Below are positions 55,501-63,752 of a stretch of DNA of 64,000 bases, piece by piece; the first letter of the stretch is position 1; every line of letters begins with the position of its first letter. The notes under the pieces are model-generated. The model was not told the DNA's origin, searched no databases, and worked only from the letters and a program-made list of their open reading frames with translations. The position numbers and the translations under genes were made by a program. Origin of the DNA: Actinoplanes lobatus (GTDB lineage Bacteria > Actinomycetota > Actinomycetes > Mycobacteriales > Micromonosporaceae); contig NZ_JACHNC010000001.1 in the NCBI RefSeq assembly GCF_014205215.1, forward strand, positions 2,733,001-2,797,000, in the 5' to 3' direction.

Positions 55501-57651
55501 GTGACTGAGACGACGCGGATGGCGGCCGGCGAGGCCGAGCGGGCAGTCGTGCGAGAGCGCGCTGAGGAGGTGCTCCGCCGGCTCGCCGGGGAGAGTGCGG
55601 TGCTGCGGGAGGACCAGTGGCGGGCGATCGAGACGCTCACCGTGGACCGACGGCGGGTCCTGTGCGTGCAGCGCACCGGGTGGGGCAAATCGGCGGTCTA
55701 CTTCGTGGCCACCGCCCTGCTCCGGTCAGGAGGCAGCCCAGCCGGGCCGACGGTCATCGTCTCCCCGCTGCTCGCCCTGATGCGCAACCAGGTCGACTCG
55801 GCCGCCCGCGCCGGGATCCGGGCGCGCACCATCAACTCGGCGAACCTCGACGAGTGGAGCCTGATCGAGCACGAGATCCGTGCCGGTGAGGTGGATGTGC
55901 TGCTGATCAGCCCGGAGCGGCTCAACAACCCGGACTTCCGCGACAACGTCCTGCCCGGCCTGGCGCGCAGCACCGGTCTCCTGGTGGTCGACGAGGCACA
56001 CTGCGTCTCCGACTGGGGCCACGACTTCCGCCCCGACTACCGGCGGCTCCGCACCTTCCTGGCCGGCCTGCCGACGCGGACGCCGGTGCTGGCCACCACG
56101 GCCACCGCCAACGCGCGAGTCACCGCCGACGTCGCCGACCAGCTCGGTGACGCGCTGGTGCTGCGCGGCCCGCTCGAGCGAGACTCGCTGCGGCTCGCCG
56201 TGCTGCGCCTGGAGAATCCGGCTCACCGTCTGGCCTGGCTCGCCGATCACCTGGAGCGGCTGCCGGGCTCCGGCATCGTCTACACGCTGACGGTCGCGGC
56301 GGCCACCGAGACCGCCGACTTCCTGCGGTCCCGCGGCTTCGAGGTGGCGTCCTACACCGGCCAGGTGGAGGACTCCGAGCGCCGGGCAGCCGAGCAGGAC
56401 CTGCTGACCAACAAGATCAAGGCGCTGGTCGCGACCTCGGCCCTCGGGATGGGCTTCGACAAACCCGACCTCGGGTTCGTCGTCCACCTCGGCGCGCCAC
56501 CGTCGCCGATCGCCTACTACCAGCAGGTCGGCCGGGCCGGCCGCGCGGTCGAGCACGCCGAGGTGGTGCTGCTGCCCGGCCAGGAGGACTCGGCGATCTG
56601 GCGCTATTTCGCCTCCCTGGCATTCCCGCCGGAGGACCAGGTGCGAGCGGTCCTGGCCCGCCTCTCGCCGAATCAGCCGATGTCCACACAGGCGCTGGAG
56701 CCGCTGGTCGACCTCCGCCGGACCAGACTGGAGCTCATGCTCAAGGTCCTCGACGTGGACGGCGTGGTGCGCCGCACGCGCGGGGGCTGGCTCGCCACCG
56801 GAGAGCCGTGGACCTACGACGAGGCCAGGCTCCGAAGGGTCGCCGAGGCACGCGAGGCCGAGCAGAAGACCATGATCGAGTACGCGGTGACGCCCACCTG
56901 CCGCATGGAGTTCCTCCGCCGCTGTCTGGACGATCTCGGGGCGGCGGCATGCGGCCGGTGCGACAACTGTGCCGGGCCGTTGTTCGACGCCGAGGTGTCC
57001 GCGCCATCGCTCGCCGCGGCCGAGGCCTTTCTGGGACGTCCCGGCACCGAGATCGCGCCGAAGAAGATGTGGCCCACCGGGCTGGCCGCCGTCGGCGTCA
57101 ACCTCAAGGGCCGGATCGGTCCCGCTGAGCAGATCGAGCCGGGCCGTGCCGTGGGCCGCCTGTCGGACCTCGGCTGGGGCGGCCGGTTGCGGGCCGCGGT
57201 CTCACCCGAGTCGCCGGACGCGCCGATCACCTCGGATCTGGCCGGTGCCGTCGTCGAGGTTCTCAAAGCCTGGGCCAGGGGAGATGACGCCTGGCAGCAG
57301 CGCCCAGCAGCTGTCGTCTCCGTTTATTCACAGCGTCATCCACAACTTATCCACAGCCTCGCCGAGCACATCGCCACCGTCGGCCGCCTGCCGATGCTCG
57401 GCATGCTGGAGTCGACGACATCCCCAGATGCCAGCGGTCACCGCGGCAACAGCGCCCAACGGGTCCGCGCGCTGCACGACGCTTTCACCGTCCCACCAGA
57501 GATCGCCACGGACCTGGCCGCCCTGTCCGGGCCCGTCCTGCTGGTCGACGACCTGGTCGATTCCGGCTGGACGATGGCTCTCGCCGGCCGCGCCCTCCGC
57601 AAGGCGGGCGCCCCGGGCGTCCTGCCCTTGGCCCTGGCCGTAGCCGGTTGA
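55501..57651 (+). CDS. recQ: RecQ-family DNA helicase with C-terminal phosphoribosyltransferase-like domain
   Basis: 716 residues. Helicase motifs: VQRTGWGKSAVYF (Walker A-like), VIVSPLLALMRNQV, LLVVDEAHCVSDWGHDFRPD (DEAH plus aromatic loop), TATANARVTADV, ATSALGMGFDKPDL and YYQQVGRAGRA. The zinc domain shows CRMEFLRRC and CGRCDNC. After ~510 the usual RecQ winged helix/HRDC is replaced by a domain ending in VLLVDDLVDSGWTMALAGRA (near 679), the phosphoribosyltransferase PRPP-loop pattern. It unwinds DNA during recombination or repair. GTG start. The helicase body shows usual codon use, but a short AT-richer patch at 57320-57356 holds DnaA-like boxes. Confidence 0.9.
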   Translation: MTETTRMAAGEAERAVVRERAEEVLRRLAGESAVLREDQWRAIETLTVDRRRVLCVQRTGWGKSAVYFVATALLRSGGSPAGPTVIVSPLLALMRNQVDSAARAGIRARTINSANLDEWSLIEHEIRAGEVDVLLISPERLNNPDFRDNVLPGLARSTGLLVVDEAHCVSDWGHDFRPDYRRLRTFLAGLPTRTPVLATTATANARVTADVADQLGDALVLRGPLERDSLRLAVLRLENPAHRLAWLADHLERLPGSGIVYTLTVAAATETADFLRSRGFEVASYTGQVEDSERRAAEQDLLTNKIKALVATSALGMGFDKPDLGFVVHLGAPPSPIAYYQQVGRAGRAVEHAEVVLLPGQEDSAIWRYFASLAFPPEDQVRAVLARLSPNQPMSTQALEPLVDLRRTRLELMLKVLDVDGVVRRTRGGWLATGEPWTYDEARLRRVAEAREAEQKTMIEYAVTPTCRMEFLRRCLDDLGAAACGRCDNCAGPLFDAEVSAPSLAAAEAFLGRPGTEIAPKKMWPTGLAAVGVNLKGRIGPAEQIEPGRAVGRLSDLGWGGRLRAAVSPESPDAPITSDLAGAVVEVLKAWARGDDAWQQRPAAVVSVYSQRHPQLIHSLAEHIATVGRLPMLGMLESTTSPDASGHRGNSAQRVRALHDAFTVPPEIATDLAALSGPVLLVDDLVDSGWTMALAGRALRKAGAPGVLPLALAVAG
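57324..57355 (+). promoter_or_regulatory. Cluster of three DnaA-box-like sites inside recQ
   Basis: TTATTCACA (57324-57332, one mismatch), TCATCCACA (57336-57344, one mismatch) and TTATCCACA (57347-57355, exact). All face the same way and lie 11-12 bases apart, about one helical turn. The codons used here (GTT TAT TCA CAG CGT CAT CCA CAA CTT) are rare in the rest of the gene. This looks like sequence kept for something besides the protein. Confidence 0.5.
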
Positions 57652-58027
57652 CCGGGTCACACCTCACAGACCCGGCCATAGCGGGTGTGTAGGCCCGTCG
57701 GCCCGGTTGGCGGCCAGGGTGTGCTGTCCAGGGACCTTCAGGCCGCGTGTTGGTACTGCCGCGGGTCGTTCTGCTCCGGCAAGCAGGCGGTCCGCGGCCC
57801 CAGCGGGCGAGCGCCTCAGTGGGTGAGCGCCTCAGTGGGTGAGCGCCCCAGCGGGTGAGCGCCTCAGTGGGCACAAGCGGGACCGCGATGCAGCCAGTGG
57901 CGCGTGCTCTCGTCCAGCTGAGGCGGTGAGCGGCGGTCTCGGTTGACGGGCGGTCCACGATCCGGCTGGTCGGGCGACCTGCGATCCAGATTGGTGAGGT
58001 GGCCCGCGAAACCGGGTGGGCGGGCCG
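57652..58027. other. Intergenic region with 16-bp tandem repeats
   Basis: 375 bases between convergent recQ and a GNAT gene. Apart from the 16-bp repeat array (57795-57874) I see no gene and no strong terminator. Confidence 0.5.
57795..57874. repeat. Tandem repeat, 16-bp unit, five copies
   Basis: GCGCCTCAGTGGGTGA-type units: exact copies start at 57811 and 57827, variants at 57843 (GCGCCCCAGCGGGTGA) and 57859, and a degenerate copy at 57795. The 16-base period is not a multiple of three, so it is not a protein repeat. It could be a variable-number tandem repeat. Confidence 0.8.
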
Positions 58028-58483
58028 TCAAACTCTGCCGAGGATCGGGTTTCCGGTGTGGCGGCGGTCGATCTCCATGAAACGGTGCGCGCCTTCGAGT
58101 TCGGCGAAGCCGGAGCGGCGGTAGACCTCCTGAGCGTCCCTGGTGGCCAGAAGGAAACGTTGGACACCTCGCTCGGACAGGTCGGCCAGAATCGAGTCGA
58201 TCAGCCATTTGCCCAGGCCGCGGCCCCGGTGGGCGCTGTCGATGAAGACGTCGCAGATCCAGGCGAAGGTGGCGCCGTCGGTGACGGCCCGGGCGAAGCC
58301 CACCTGTTCGGTGCCGGCGAAGATCGAATACGGCAGGGAGCCGTCGATGGAGCGGGCCACCAGATCGTAGGAGCGGCCGGCCGCCCAGTAGGACTCCTCG
58401 GCGAGCCAACGGTGCACCCGGGTGAAGTCGACCCGTTTCGGGTCGGCGGTCAGTACATATCCACCCTGAATCAGATCCTTCAT
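58028..58483 (-). CDS. GNAT N-acetyltransferase
   Basis: 151 residues. Acetyl-CoA loop in DVFIDSAHRGRGLGKWLIDS (R-G-x-G-x-G/A), followed by GVQRFLLATRDAQEVYRRSGF. It is the small stand-alone GNAT type resembling YjdJ/PA4866-like enzymes; substrate unknown. GAAGGAGGAGTCG upstream supports the ATG at 58483. Confidence 0.87.
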   Translation of the reverse strand: MKDLIQGGYVLTADPKRVDFTRVHRWLAEESYWAAGRSYDLVARSIDGSLPYSIFAGTEQVGFARAVTDGATFAWICDVFIDSAHRGRGLGKWLIDSILADLSERGVQRFLLATRDAQEVYRRSGFAELEGAHRFMEIDRRHTGNPILGRV

Positions 58484-58529
58484 CGACTCCTCCTTCGTAA
58501 CGCTTCCGCAAGGGGCCGGTCGCATGGTG

Positions 58530-59540
58530 TCACAGCGGCCGATGAGCCGATCCGCCGAGCCGGGTGCCGGGCACCGGGGAAGACCGGTCGGAAGGGAGGA
58601 CCAGCCGGTCGACCGCGGTGGCCAGACGGGCCAGCCAGGGTCCGGGGCTGCCACCGTCGGGTGGCGGGGCGTCGAGCACCCACTTCGGGATTTCGGAGGG
58701 GGCCAGCAGGCGGGCCGCGCCCTCGGCGCTGAGCACCAGGCGGCGCAGGCGGCGGGACAGGCGCATCCCGTCCAGCTCGGCCAGGAGCACGGCGTCGTAG
58801 ACGTCCTTCATCGCGGAGACGCCCTCGGTGGCCTGGTCGACGGTCAGCCAGTGCATCTTCCAGGCGAGGGAGAGCTCGCGACTCGCCGTCCACGCCATGG
58901 TCGGAGGCAGCCCGTCGGCACGCCGGATGGGTGTGCGGACCACGGCATCCGCCATCACCTCGTCGTAGGCCAGGTCGATCCGGGCGCTCCCGATTTCGCC
59001 GCCCGGCGCCGTCCACGGGATCACCATGCGGGCGCGGCTGCCGGCGACCAGGCGAATGTTCGAATACTCCGACCACGAGACGGTGTAGTCCCAGGTCGCC
59101 TCGTGCGCGATCCGGCTCGCGTCGAGGACCACTCCGCCGGACGCCCGGGGGTGTGCGGCCAGCAGCTTTTCGAGCCGGTCGTGGACCGGGTCGGGGGCCT
59201 CGTCCGGTTGGGCCCCGGACACCCAGCTCGCATGATCCGGAGAAGACACGGACCGTGGGCCGTCGGAGTCGAACTCCTGGAACGTCCAGGCCAGATGACG
59301 GGCGGCCTCCGGCCAGTGGTGGGGGACGTCGGCACGGTCCAGCACCGGGTACGGATCCAGGTAGTCCACGGGCACCGCGTCGGGCGGCCACACCACCCAG
59401 TCGATGTCGCCCGGTGGCCGGGCCGCGTCGCCCACCCACGACGCCATGGTCATGCTGCCGCGCAGCACCAGGCACTCCGCCCACGGCTGCTCGGCGACCA
59501 CCCCGAGGATGTGGTCGAGAGCGGCCCGGTGCGCGGTCAT
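58530..59540 (-). CDS. AbiEii/DUF1814-type nucleotidyltransferase
   Basis: 336 residues. The Pol-beta-like nucleotidyltransferase core is visible: VLRGSMTMASWVGDAARPPG with G-S, then DIDWVVWPP giving the D-x-D metal pair (around residues 43-50). The downstream helices and LAWKMHWLTVDQATEGVSAM (the K/W-L-x-D region) fit the AbiEii/AbiGii toxin group. These transfer nucleotides or CMP to tRNA or other targets. The ATG overlaps the stop of the gene at 59537-60157 (ATGA). No AbiEi-type antitoxin is adjacent, so it may be a housekeeping relative. Confidence 0.75.
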   Translation of the reverse strand: MTAHRAALDHILGVVAEQPWAECLVLRGSMTMASWVGDAARPPGDIDWVVWPPDAVPVDYLDPYPVLDRADVPHHWPEAARHLAWTFQEFDSDGPRSVSSPDHASWVSGAQPDEAPDPVHDRLEKLLAAHPRASGGVVLDASRIAHEATWDYTVSWSEYSNIRLVAGSRARMVIPWTAPGGEIGSARIDLAYDEVMADAVVRTPIRRADGLPPTMAWTASRELSLAWKMHWLTVDQATEGVSAMKDVYDAVLLAELDGMRLSRRLRRLVLSAEGAARLLAPSEIPKWVLDAPPPDGGSPGPWLARLATAVDRLVLPSDRSSPVPGTRLGGSAHRPL

Positions 59541-60157
59541 GCCGGGGTGCCCGATGGGTCGTCGAACCAGCCGCTGTCGAGGCCCGGATTGTCGTCTACC
59601 AGCACATACTCCTCCTCGACCTCGGCCACCTCCAGGCCCGCGCCACCGACGGCGGCGAGCAGCCCGGCCAGTGCGGTGGCCGCCTCCGCCCGGCCCGCCC
59701 GGTAGCAGCGCTGAGTGACGAACCTCTCCTGCACGCCGTCGGGCCGTGTCCGCCGGGCATTGCGCGACAGGTGTGCGCCGTGCCGGACGGCCAGCTCACG
59801 AACCGGATCCAGCGGGGCACCGGCGGGCAGCAGCACCTTGACGTGATGCTCGAAGTAGAGGTCGGGCCGTGCGTCGGCCGCGTTGACGGGCGCCTCTCCG
59901 CCGGAGGCGGCGGCCTCGACCTTGAGCCGGGTGACCGGGAAGCCGGCCGCCCCCAGGGTGGCCGCGACCCGGCGGGCGTCGGCCTCCGCCGAGACCGGTG
60001 TGCCGTCGGAGAGCCAGCTCAGCATCGGCTGGCTGGCGTGGTCGCCCCGATCGAGCAGGATGCGGGTGCACCGCACGCCCCGGGCCGTCGCCCAGGATCG
60101 AAGCTGCTCGTCGTCGGCCTCGGCCGCGACCGTCAGATGGATCTCGTATCGGCTCAC
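59537..60157 (-). CDS. Protein with 2H-phosphoesterase-like features, partner of the nucleotidyltransferase
   Basis: 206 residues. It seems to consist of two related halves: each starts with a strand carrying a His motif, YEIHLTV near residue 4 and YFEHHVKVLLP near 100. H-x-T/K spacing of this kind occurs in 2H phosphoesterases (LigT/cyclic nucleotide phosphodiesterase fold). I have not seen a catalytic test for this group; the match is weak. Its stop overlaps the nucleotidyltransferase start, so the pair is translated together. Start is the ATG at 60157. Confidence 0.6.
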   Translation of the reverse strand: MSRYEIHLTVAAEADDEQLRSWATARGVRCTRILLDRGDHASQPMLSWLSDGTPVSAEADARRVAATLGAAGFPVTRLKVEAAASGGEAPVNAADARPDLYFEHHVKVLLPAGAPLDPVRELAVRHGAHLSRNARRTRPDGVQERFVTQRCYRAGRAEAATALAGLLAAVGGAGLEVAEVEEEYVLVDDNPGLDSGWFDDPSGTPA

Positions 60158-60266
60158 GCGCGCACGCTAACCGCGGGGTATGACATCTCCGGGTCGCGGA
60201 ACCGGCGGACGGTAGGCTCACGGGGGAGCCGGCGGGGTTTCGGCGACGGGCGGAAGGGGTCCCATC

Positions 60267-60479
60267 ATGGCGGTCACCAGCACCTACACGGTGAAAGGCA
60301 TGACCTGCTCGCACTGCGTGCAGTCGGTGACCCAGGAGCTGTCCGCCCTGCCGGGTGTCACCGGCGTGCAGGTCGATCTCGCCTCCGGCGGCGTCACGGT
60401 CGCCAGCGAGATTCCGCTCGCCGAGCAGGCGGTGCGGGAGGCGGTCGACGAGGCCGGCTACGAGCTCGCGGATGCCTGA
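60267..60479 (+). CDS. copZ: Heavy-metal-associated (CopZ-like) copper chaperone
   Basis: 70 residues, single HMA ferredoxin-like domain. GMTCSHCVQSVTQELSALPG has the CxxC copper(I) site; DEAGYEL is the usual end. It carries copper to a P-type ATPase or sensor in the cytoplasm, but no such ATPase lies in the window. GGAAGGGGTCCC precedes the ATG. The next gene starts inside its last codons (ATGCCTGA). Confidence 0.92.
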   Translation: MAVTSTYTVKGMTCSHCVQSVTQELSALPGVTGVQVDLASGGVTVASEIPLAEQAVREAVDEAGYELADA

Positions 60480-61776
60480 CGAGACGCAGGCCACCCCGGT
60501 CGGGCGCAGGCCGGCCGAGCAGCGTCACCCATCAGAATCAATGACCATAAAAGCCGAAAAATCGGAAACCGAGGGTACGCGAGAGCCGCACCCCAACCTC
60601 ACTACCCCCGTCGACGAGGGCCGGCCCGGCGCGGGCGGTGTCGGTGAGGGCCGGGATGGGCGGGCGCCCGCGGCCGGTGAGGGCCGGCCCGGGCAGACGC
60701 CCACCGGCCCGGGCAGTGTCGACGAGGGCCGGGATGGGCGGGCGCCCGCGGCCGCACCGGCCGACGAGGGCCGGGATGGGCGGGTGGACACCGGCGACGT
60801 CTCGGGAGACGACACCGGCGCGCCGCGCCTTGGGCTCGTGGGTGGGGGAGGCGGGGCTTCCGCGACGCCCGGGTTTCGGTTCGCGGCCGTCGGGGCTCTG
60901 CTGATCGTGGTGCTCTTCGCGGGCTACGGGCTGGGCCGGCTCAACGGCGGCACCGCCGGCACGACCGCGACCCCGGCCGGCACGCAACCCACCCCGACGG
61001 CGTCCGCCTTCGACGAGAGTCAACCGCACACCCACGGCACCACCGCACCGATCGGTTCGACCGGGCAGGGCGCCGCCGTCGGCGGCCTCTCGCTCAGCGG
61101 CAACGGCCTCACCCTGACCCCGCTGGTCACCACTTTCCAGGGCGGCCGTCCGCAGCGGCTGGACTTCACGATCAACGGCCCGGGCGGCGCGCCGGTCACC
61201 ACCTACGACGTCGTGCACGACAAGCCGCTGCATCTCATCGTGATCCGCCGTGATCTGACCGGCTTCCAGCATCTACACCCGGTGATGGCGGCCGACGGCA
61301 CGTGGAGTGTCGACCTCACGCTCGCCGAACCCGGCGTCTACCGCATGATCGCCGACTTCACCGCGGTGGTCGGCGGTGAGCGGCTGGCCTCCACGCTGGG
61401 CAGCGACCTGACGGTCGCCGGGAGCTACACGCCGGTCACCCTGCCCGATCCGGTGCGGGCCACGACCGCCGACGGCCACCAGGTGGGGTACGAGGGCACG
61501 CCCGTCACCGAGTCCACCCAGCCGCTGCTGATGACCGTCACCGACGCGGCCGGACGGCCGGTGACGGTCGAGCCGTACCTGGGCGCCTTCGGTCACCTGG
61601 TGGTGCTGCGCCAGGGCGACCTCGGCTACGTGCACGTGCACCCGGAGACGCGACTGGTCGACGGCAAGGTCAAGTTCTGGCTGGCCGCCCCGAGCCCCGG
61701 CACCTACCGGATGTTCTTCGACTTCCAGGTCGCCGGGAAGGTCTCCACAGCGGCCTGGACCGTGGTCGTCAGCTGA
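60472..61776 (+). CDS. Membrane-anchored protein with copper-type extracellular domain and repeat-rich N-terminus
   Basis: 434 residues. Residues 1-135 are disordered and contain an imperfect DEGRDGRAPAA-type repeat encoded by near-identical DNA blocks. One transmembrane helix follows (FAAVGALLIVVLFAGYGLGR, ~140-160). The exterior domain (~220-434) has two similar halves (DKPLHLIVIRRDLTGFQHLH and AFGHLVVLRQGDLGYVHVHP), each with a His cluster in a beta-sandwich, as in YtkA-like/heavy-metal-binding extracellular proteins. With copZ directly upstream and overlapping by 8 bases, periplasm-side copper binding is likely. An ATG at 60541 is an alternative start. Confidence 0.8.
   Translation: MPDETQATPVGRRPAEQRHPSESMTIKAEKSETEGTREPHPNLTTPVDEGRPGAGGVGEGRDGRAPAAGEGRPGQTPTGPGSVDEGRDGRAPAAAPADEGRDGRVDTGDVSGDDTGAPRLGLVGGGGGASATPGFRFAAVGALLIVVLFAGYGLGRLNGGTAGTTATPAGTQPTPTASAFDESQPHTHGTTAPIGSTGQGAAVGGLSLSGNGLTLTPLVTTFQGGRPQRLDFTINGPGGAPVTTYDVVHDKPLHLIVIRRDLTGFQHLHPVMAADGTWSVDLTLAEPGVYRMIADFTAVVGGERLASTLGSDLTVAGSYTPVTLPDPVRATTADGHQVGYEGTPVTESTQPLLMTVTDAAGRPVTVEPYLGAFGHLVVLRQGDLGYVHVHPETRLVDGKVKFWLAAPSPGTYRMFFDFQVAGKVSTAAWTVVVS
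60645..60785 (+). repeat. In-frame DNA repeat GAGGGCCGGGATGGGCGGGC
   Basis: 30-base blocks starting at 60645 and 60724 are almost identical, and a partial third starts at 60765. They encode E-G-R-D-G-R-A-P-A-A in the disordered part of the copper-binding membrane protein. Recent repeat expansion is likely. Confidence 0.75.
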
Positions 61777-62932
61777 AATCCAAAGGGCTGAGCATCCGGG
61801 AGAGCGCCGGCGTCACGCCCCACTGGCCGGTCAGCGAGTCGTACTCGGCACGCTGTTCGTCGGTGGGCGCCGCGCCGGTCCGCCGGGCCCGCAACATGAG
61901 GTTGCGCGGGGTGTGCGCCGAGTCGATGAACTCGACCACGTCCACCCGATAGCCGCGCAACCGCAGCAGGGCGGCCCGCAGCGAGTCGGTCAGCACGTCG
62001 GCGAACCTCTCCCGCAGGATCGCGTGGCGGGTCATCTCCCCGTACGGCGAAGGGGTTGGATTGCCTTTGAGCTGCGCCGCGATGTCGTGGTGGCAGCACG
62101 GGGCGGCCAGCACCCACCGGGCCTCCCAGCCGACCGCCCGGGCCAGCGCCTGGTCGGTGGCCGTGTCGCAGGCGTGCAGGGCGAGCACCAGGTCCGGCTG
62201 GAACGGCAGCTCGGCCTCCTCGATCGTCCCGGCCACGAACGCCACCTCGGCGGAGCAGCCGAGTTCGGCGGCGACGGCGCTGTTGCGTACCCGCTGATCC
62301 TCTCGGACATCGACCCCCACGACCTGGACGTGCGCGCCCCGGCCGGACAGATATCGATAGGCCGCGAAGGTGAGGTAGGCGTTGCCGCAGCCGAGGTCGA
62401 CGACGCGCAGCGGGCTCGGCAGCTCGTCGGGCAGGGTCGCGGCGAGCGCGCGCAGGAAGGCGTCGATCTGGCGGCGCTTCGCCGCGGTGCCGCCGACCAC
62501 CGAGAACAGCGGGTCGCCCGGATCGAGCAGCCACTGCTTGGCCCGGTCGTGGCCCTCGGCGGCGCGCGGCGCGGCGACGGTTCCGGCCCGGTGCACCTGC
62601 GCGTCGCCCTTCTTGGTGATCCGCACCTGCACGGTGGCCGAATCGGTCTCCACGTGCCAGTTGCCGAACGGCTCGGCCAGCAGCTCGTCGACCGCCGCGG
62701 CGGCCTCCGGGCCGGGCGCGACGTTCCGCGTGTACGGCCGAGCACCGTCATCGGTGACGATCTGTAGTTTCCGCCCGTGCTTGAGAGTTACCGGCCGTAC
62801 CTGGGCCCTGGTCACCGACGGTACGTGCCCGCGGCGCCGGCCGGCCGCGACGGCCCGGGTGAGGCCCGGTGCGAGCAGGAGCTCCCGCACCTCGGCGAGG
62901 ACTGTTTCGAGCGGTTCTGGCATGGAATCCAT
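61769..62932 (-). CDS. SAM-dependent methyltransferase, GSTCD/Methyltransf_32-like
   Basis: 387 residues. Motif I is VVDLGCGNAYLTFAAYRYL; VVGVDVRED supplies the acidic residue; DLVLALHACDTATDQALARA and VLAAPCCHHDIAAQL match the PCCH signature of GSTCD-type (Methyltransf_32) methyltransferases that act on RNA or small molecules. The N-terminal ~150 residues are a beta-rich extra domain. It overlaps the 3' end of the copper-binding gene by 8 bases (convergent). Start at 62932, or 62923; neither has a strong ribosome site. Confidence 0.85.
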   Translation of the reverse strand: MDSMPEPLETVLAEVRELLLAPGLTRAVAAGRRRGHVPSVTRAQVRPVTLKHGRKLQIVTDDGARPYTRNVAPGPEAAAAVDELLAEPFGNWHVETDSATVQVRITKKGDAQVHRAGTVAAPRAAEGHDRAKQWLLDPGDPLFSVVGGTAAKRRQIDAFLRALAATLPDELPSPLRVVDLGCGNAYLTFAAYRYLSGRGAHVQVVGVDVREDQRVRNSAVAAELGCSAEVAFVAGTIEEAELPFQPDLVLALHACDTATDQALARAVGWEARWVLAAPCCHHDIAAQLKGNPTPSPYGEMTRHAILRERFADVLTDSLRAALLRLRGYRVDVVEFIDSAHTPRNLMLRARRTGAAPTDEQRAEYDSLTGQWGVTPALSRMLSPLDFS

Positions 62933-62985
62933 TCTGCCCGGCGCCCGGGATGTCTCCGCGGGGCTGTGGATCTCGCGCGACGCGG

Positions 62986-63004
62986 TTAGGTTGATCGATG
63001 TAGA
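62986..63004 (+). promoter_or_regulatory. Possible half iron box upstream of heme oxygenase
   Basis: TTAGGTTGATCGATGTAGA lies 24 bases before the heme oxygenase ATG. The first seven bases match one arm of the IdeR/DtxR iron box (TTAGGTTAGGCTAACCTAA); the second arm does not. Regulation by iron would fit the gene, but the site is only partial. Confidence 0.28.
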
Positions 63005-63028
63005 AGAAGAAGACGAGGTGCCCCCCAC

Positions 63029-63685
63029 ATGTCGTTCCTCGCCGATTCCTCCGCGCCCACGCTGCTCACCGCCCGCCTGCGGGAGGCCACCAGACAGGAG
63101 CACGCCGCGGCGCGGCACAGCCCGTTCATCGACGGGATAGCCTCCGGGCGCCTGCCGATGGCCGCGTACGCCGAACTGCTGGCCCAGTACTGGTTCATCT
63201 ACGAGTCACTGGAGTTGGCCGCCGGCGCGATGGCCGACGACCCGGTGGCCCGGCGGTTCGTCTACCCGGAGCTGTACCGGATGCCGTCGCTCGGGTCCGA
63301 CCTGCGGTTCCTGTTCGGGCCGCGCTGGCAGAGCCGGATCACCGCGCTGCCGGCCACGACCACCTACTGCACGCGGATCCGCACTGCCGCGTTCGACCGG
63401 GCCACCGGATATGTGGCCCATCACTGCACCCGCTACCTGGGCGACCTCTCCGGCGGGCAGTGGCTGGGGCAGGCGGTCGTCGGGGCGTACGGGTTCCGCC
63501 GCCACGGATACCGGTTCTTCGTGTTCGAGGGCGTCGACCCGGCGTTGTTCCGGGCCCGCTACCGGGAGCGGCTCAACGCCGTCCCGTGGAGCCGGCCCGA
63601 GCAGGACGCCTTCGTGAGCGAGGTGTCCGCTGCGTTCCGCCTGAACATCGACCTGCTGGCCGAGTTGTGGGAGGGCTGGACCTGA
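63029..63685 (+). CDS. Heme oxygenase (biliverdin-producing)
   Basis: 218 residues, normal length. REATRQEHAAARHSPFI contains the proximal heme-ligand His; TRYLGDLSGGQWLGQ is the distal-helix signature (GDLSGGQ) and FFVFEGVDP follows it. It opens heme to biliverdin, iron and CO in the cytoplasm, freeing iron from heme. A purine-rich GACGAGGTG lies nine bases before the ATG. A partial iron box upstream suggests iron control. Confidence 0.95.
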   Translation: MSFLADSSAPTLLTARLREATRQEHAAARHSPFIDGIASGRLPMAAYAELLAQYWFIYESLELAAGAMADDPVARRFVYPELYRMPSLGSDLRFLFGPRWQSRITALPATTTYCTRIRTAAFDRATGYVAHHCTRYLGDLSGGQWLGQAVVGAYGFRRHGYRFFVFEGVDPALFRARYRERLNAVPWSRPEQDAFVSEVSAAFRLNIDLLAELWEGWT

Positions 63686-63689
63686 CAGT

Positions 63690-63739
63690 GGATCTTGGAC
63701 GACCAGCCACCGCATCCGGTGGTCAATCGTCCAAGATCC
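63690..63739. repeat. Palindromic element, 13-bp arms (GATCTTGGACGA type)
   Basis: Arms GGATCTTGGACGA (63690-63702) and TCGTCCAAGATCC (63727-63739), with a smaller inverted repeat CCACC/GGTGG inside. The core matches the palindrome at 2068-2119. It lies just after the heme oxygenase stop, between two convergent genes, and could act as a bidirectional terminator. Confidence 0.75.
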
Positions 63740-63752
63740 GCACAAAAAGGGG

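Noticed and set aside
62986..63004. A full IdeR/DtxR iron box
   Set aside because: Only the left arm matches; I kept it as a low-confidence half site, not as an operator.
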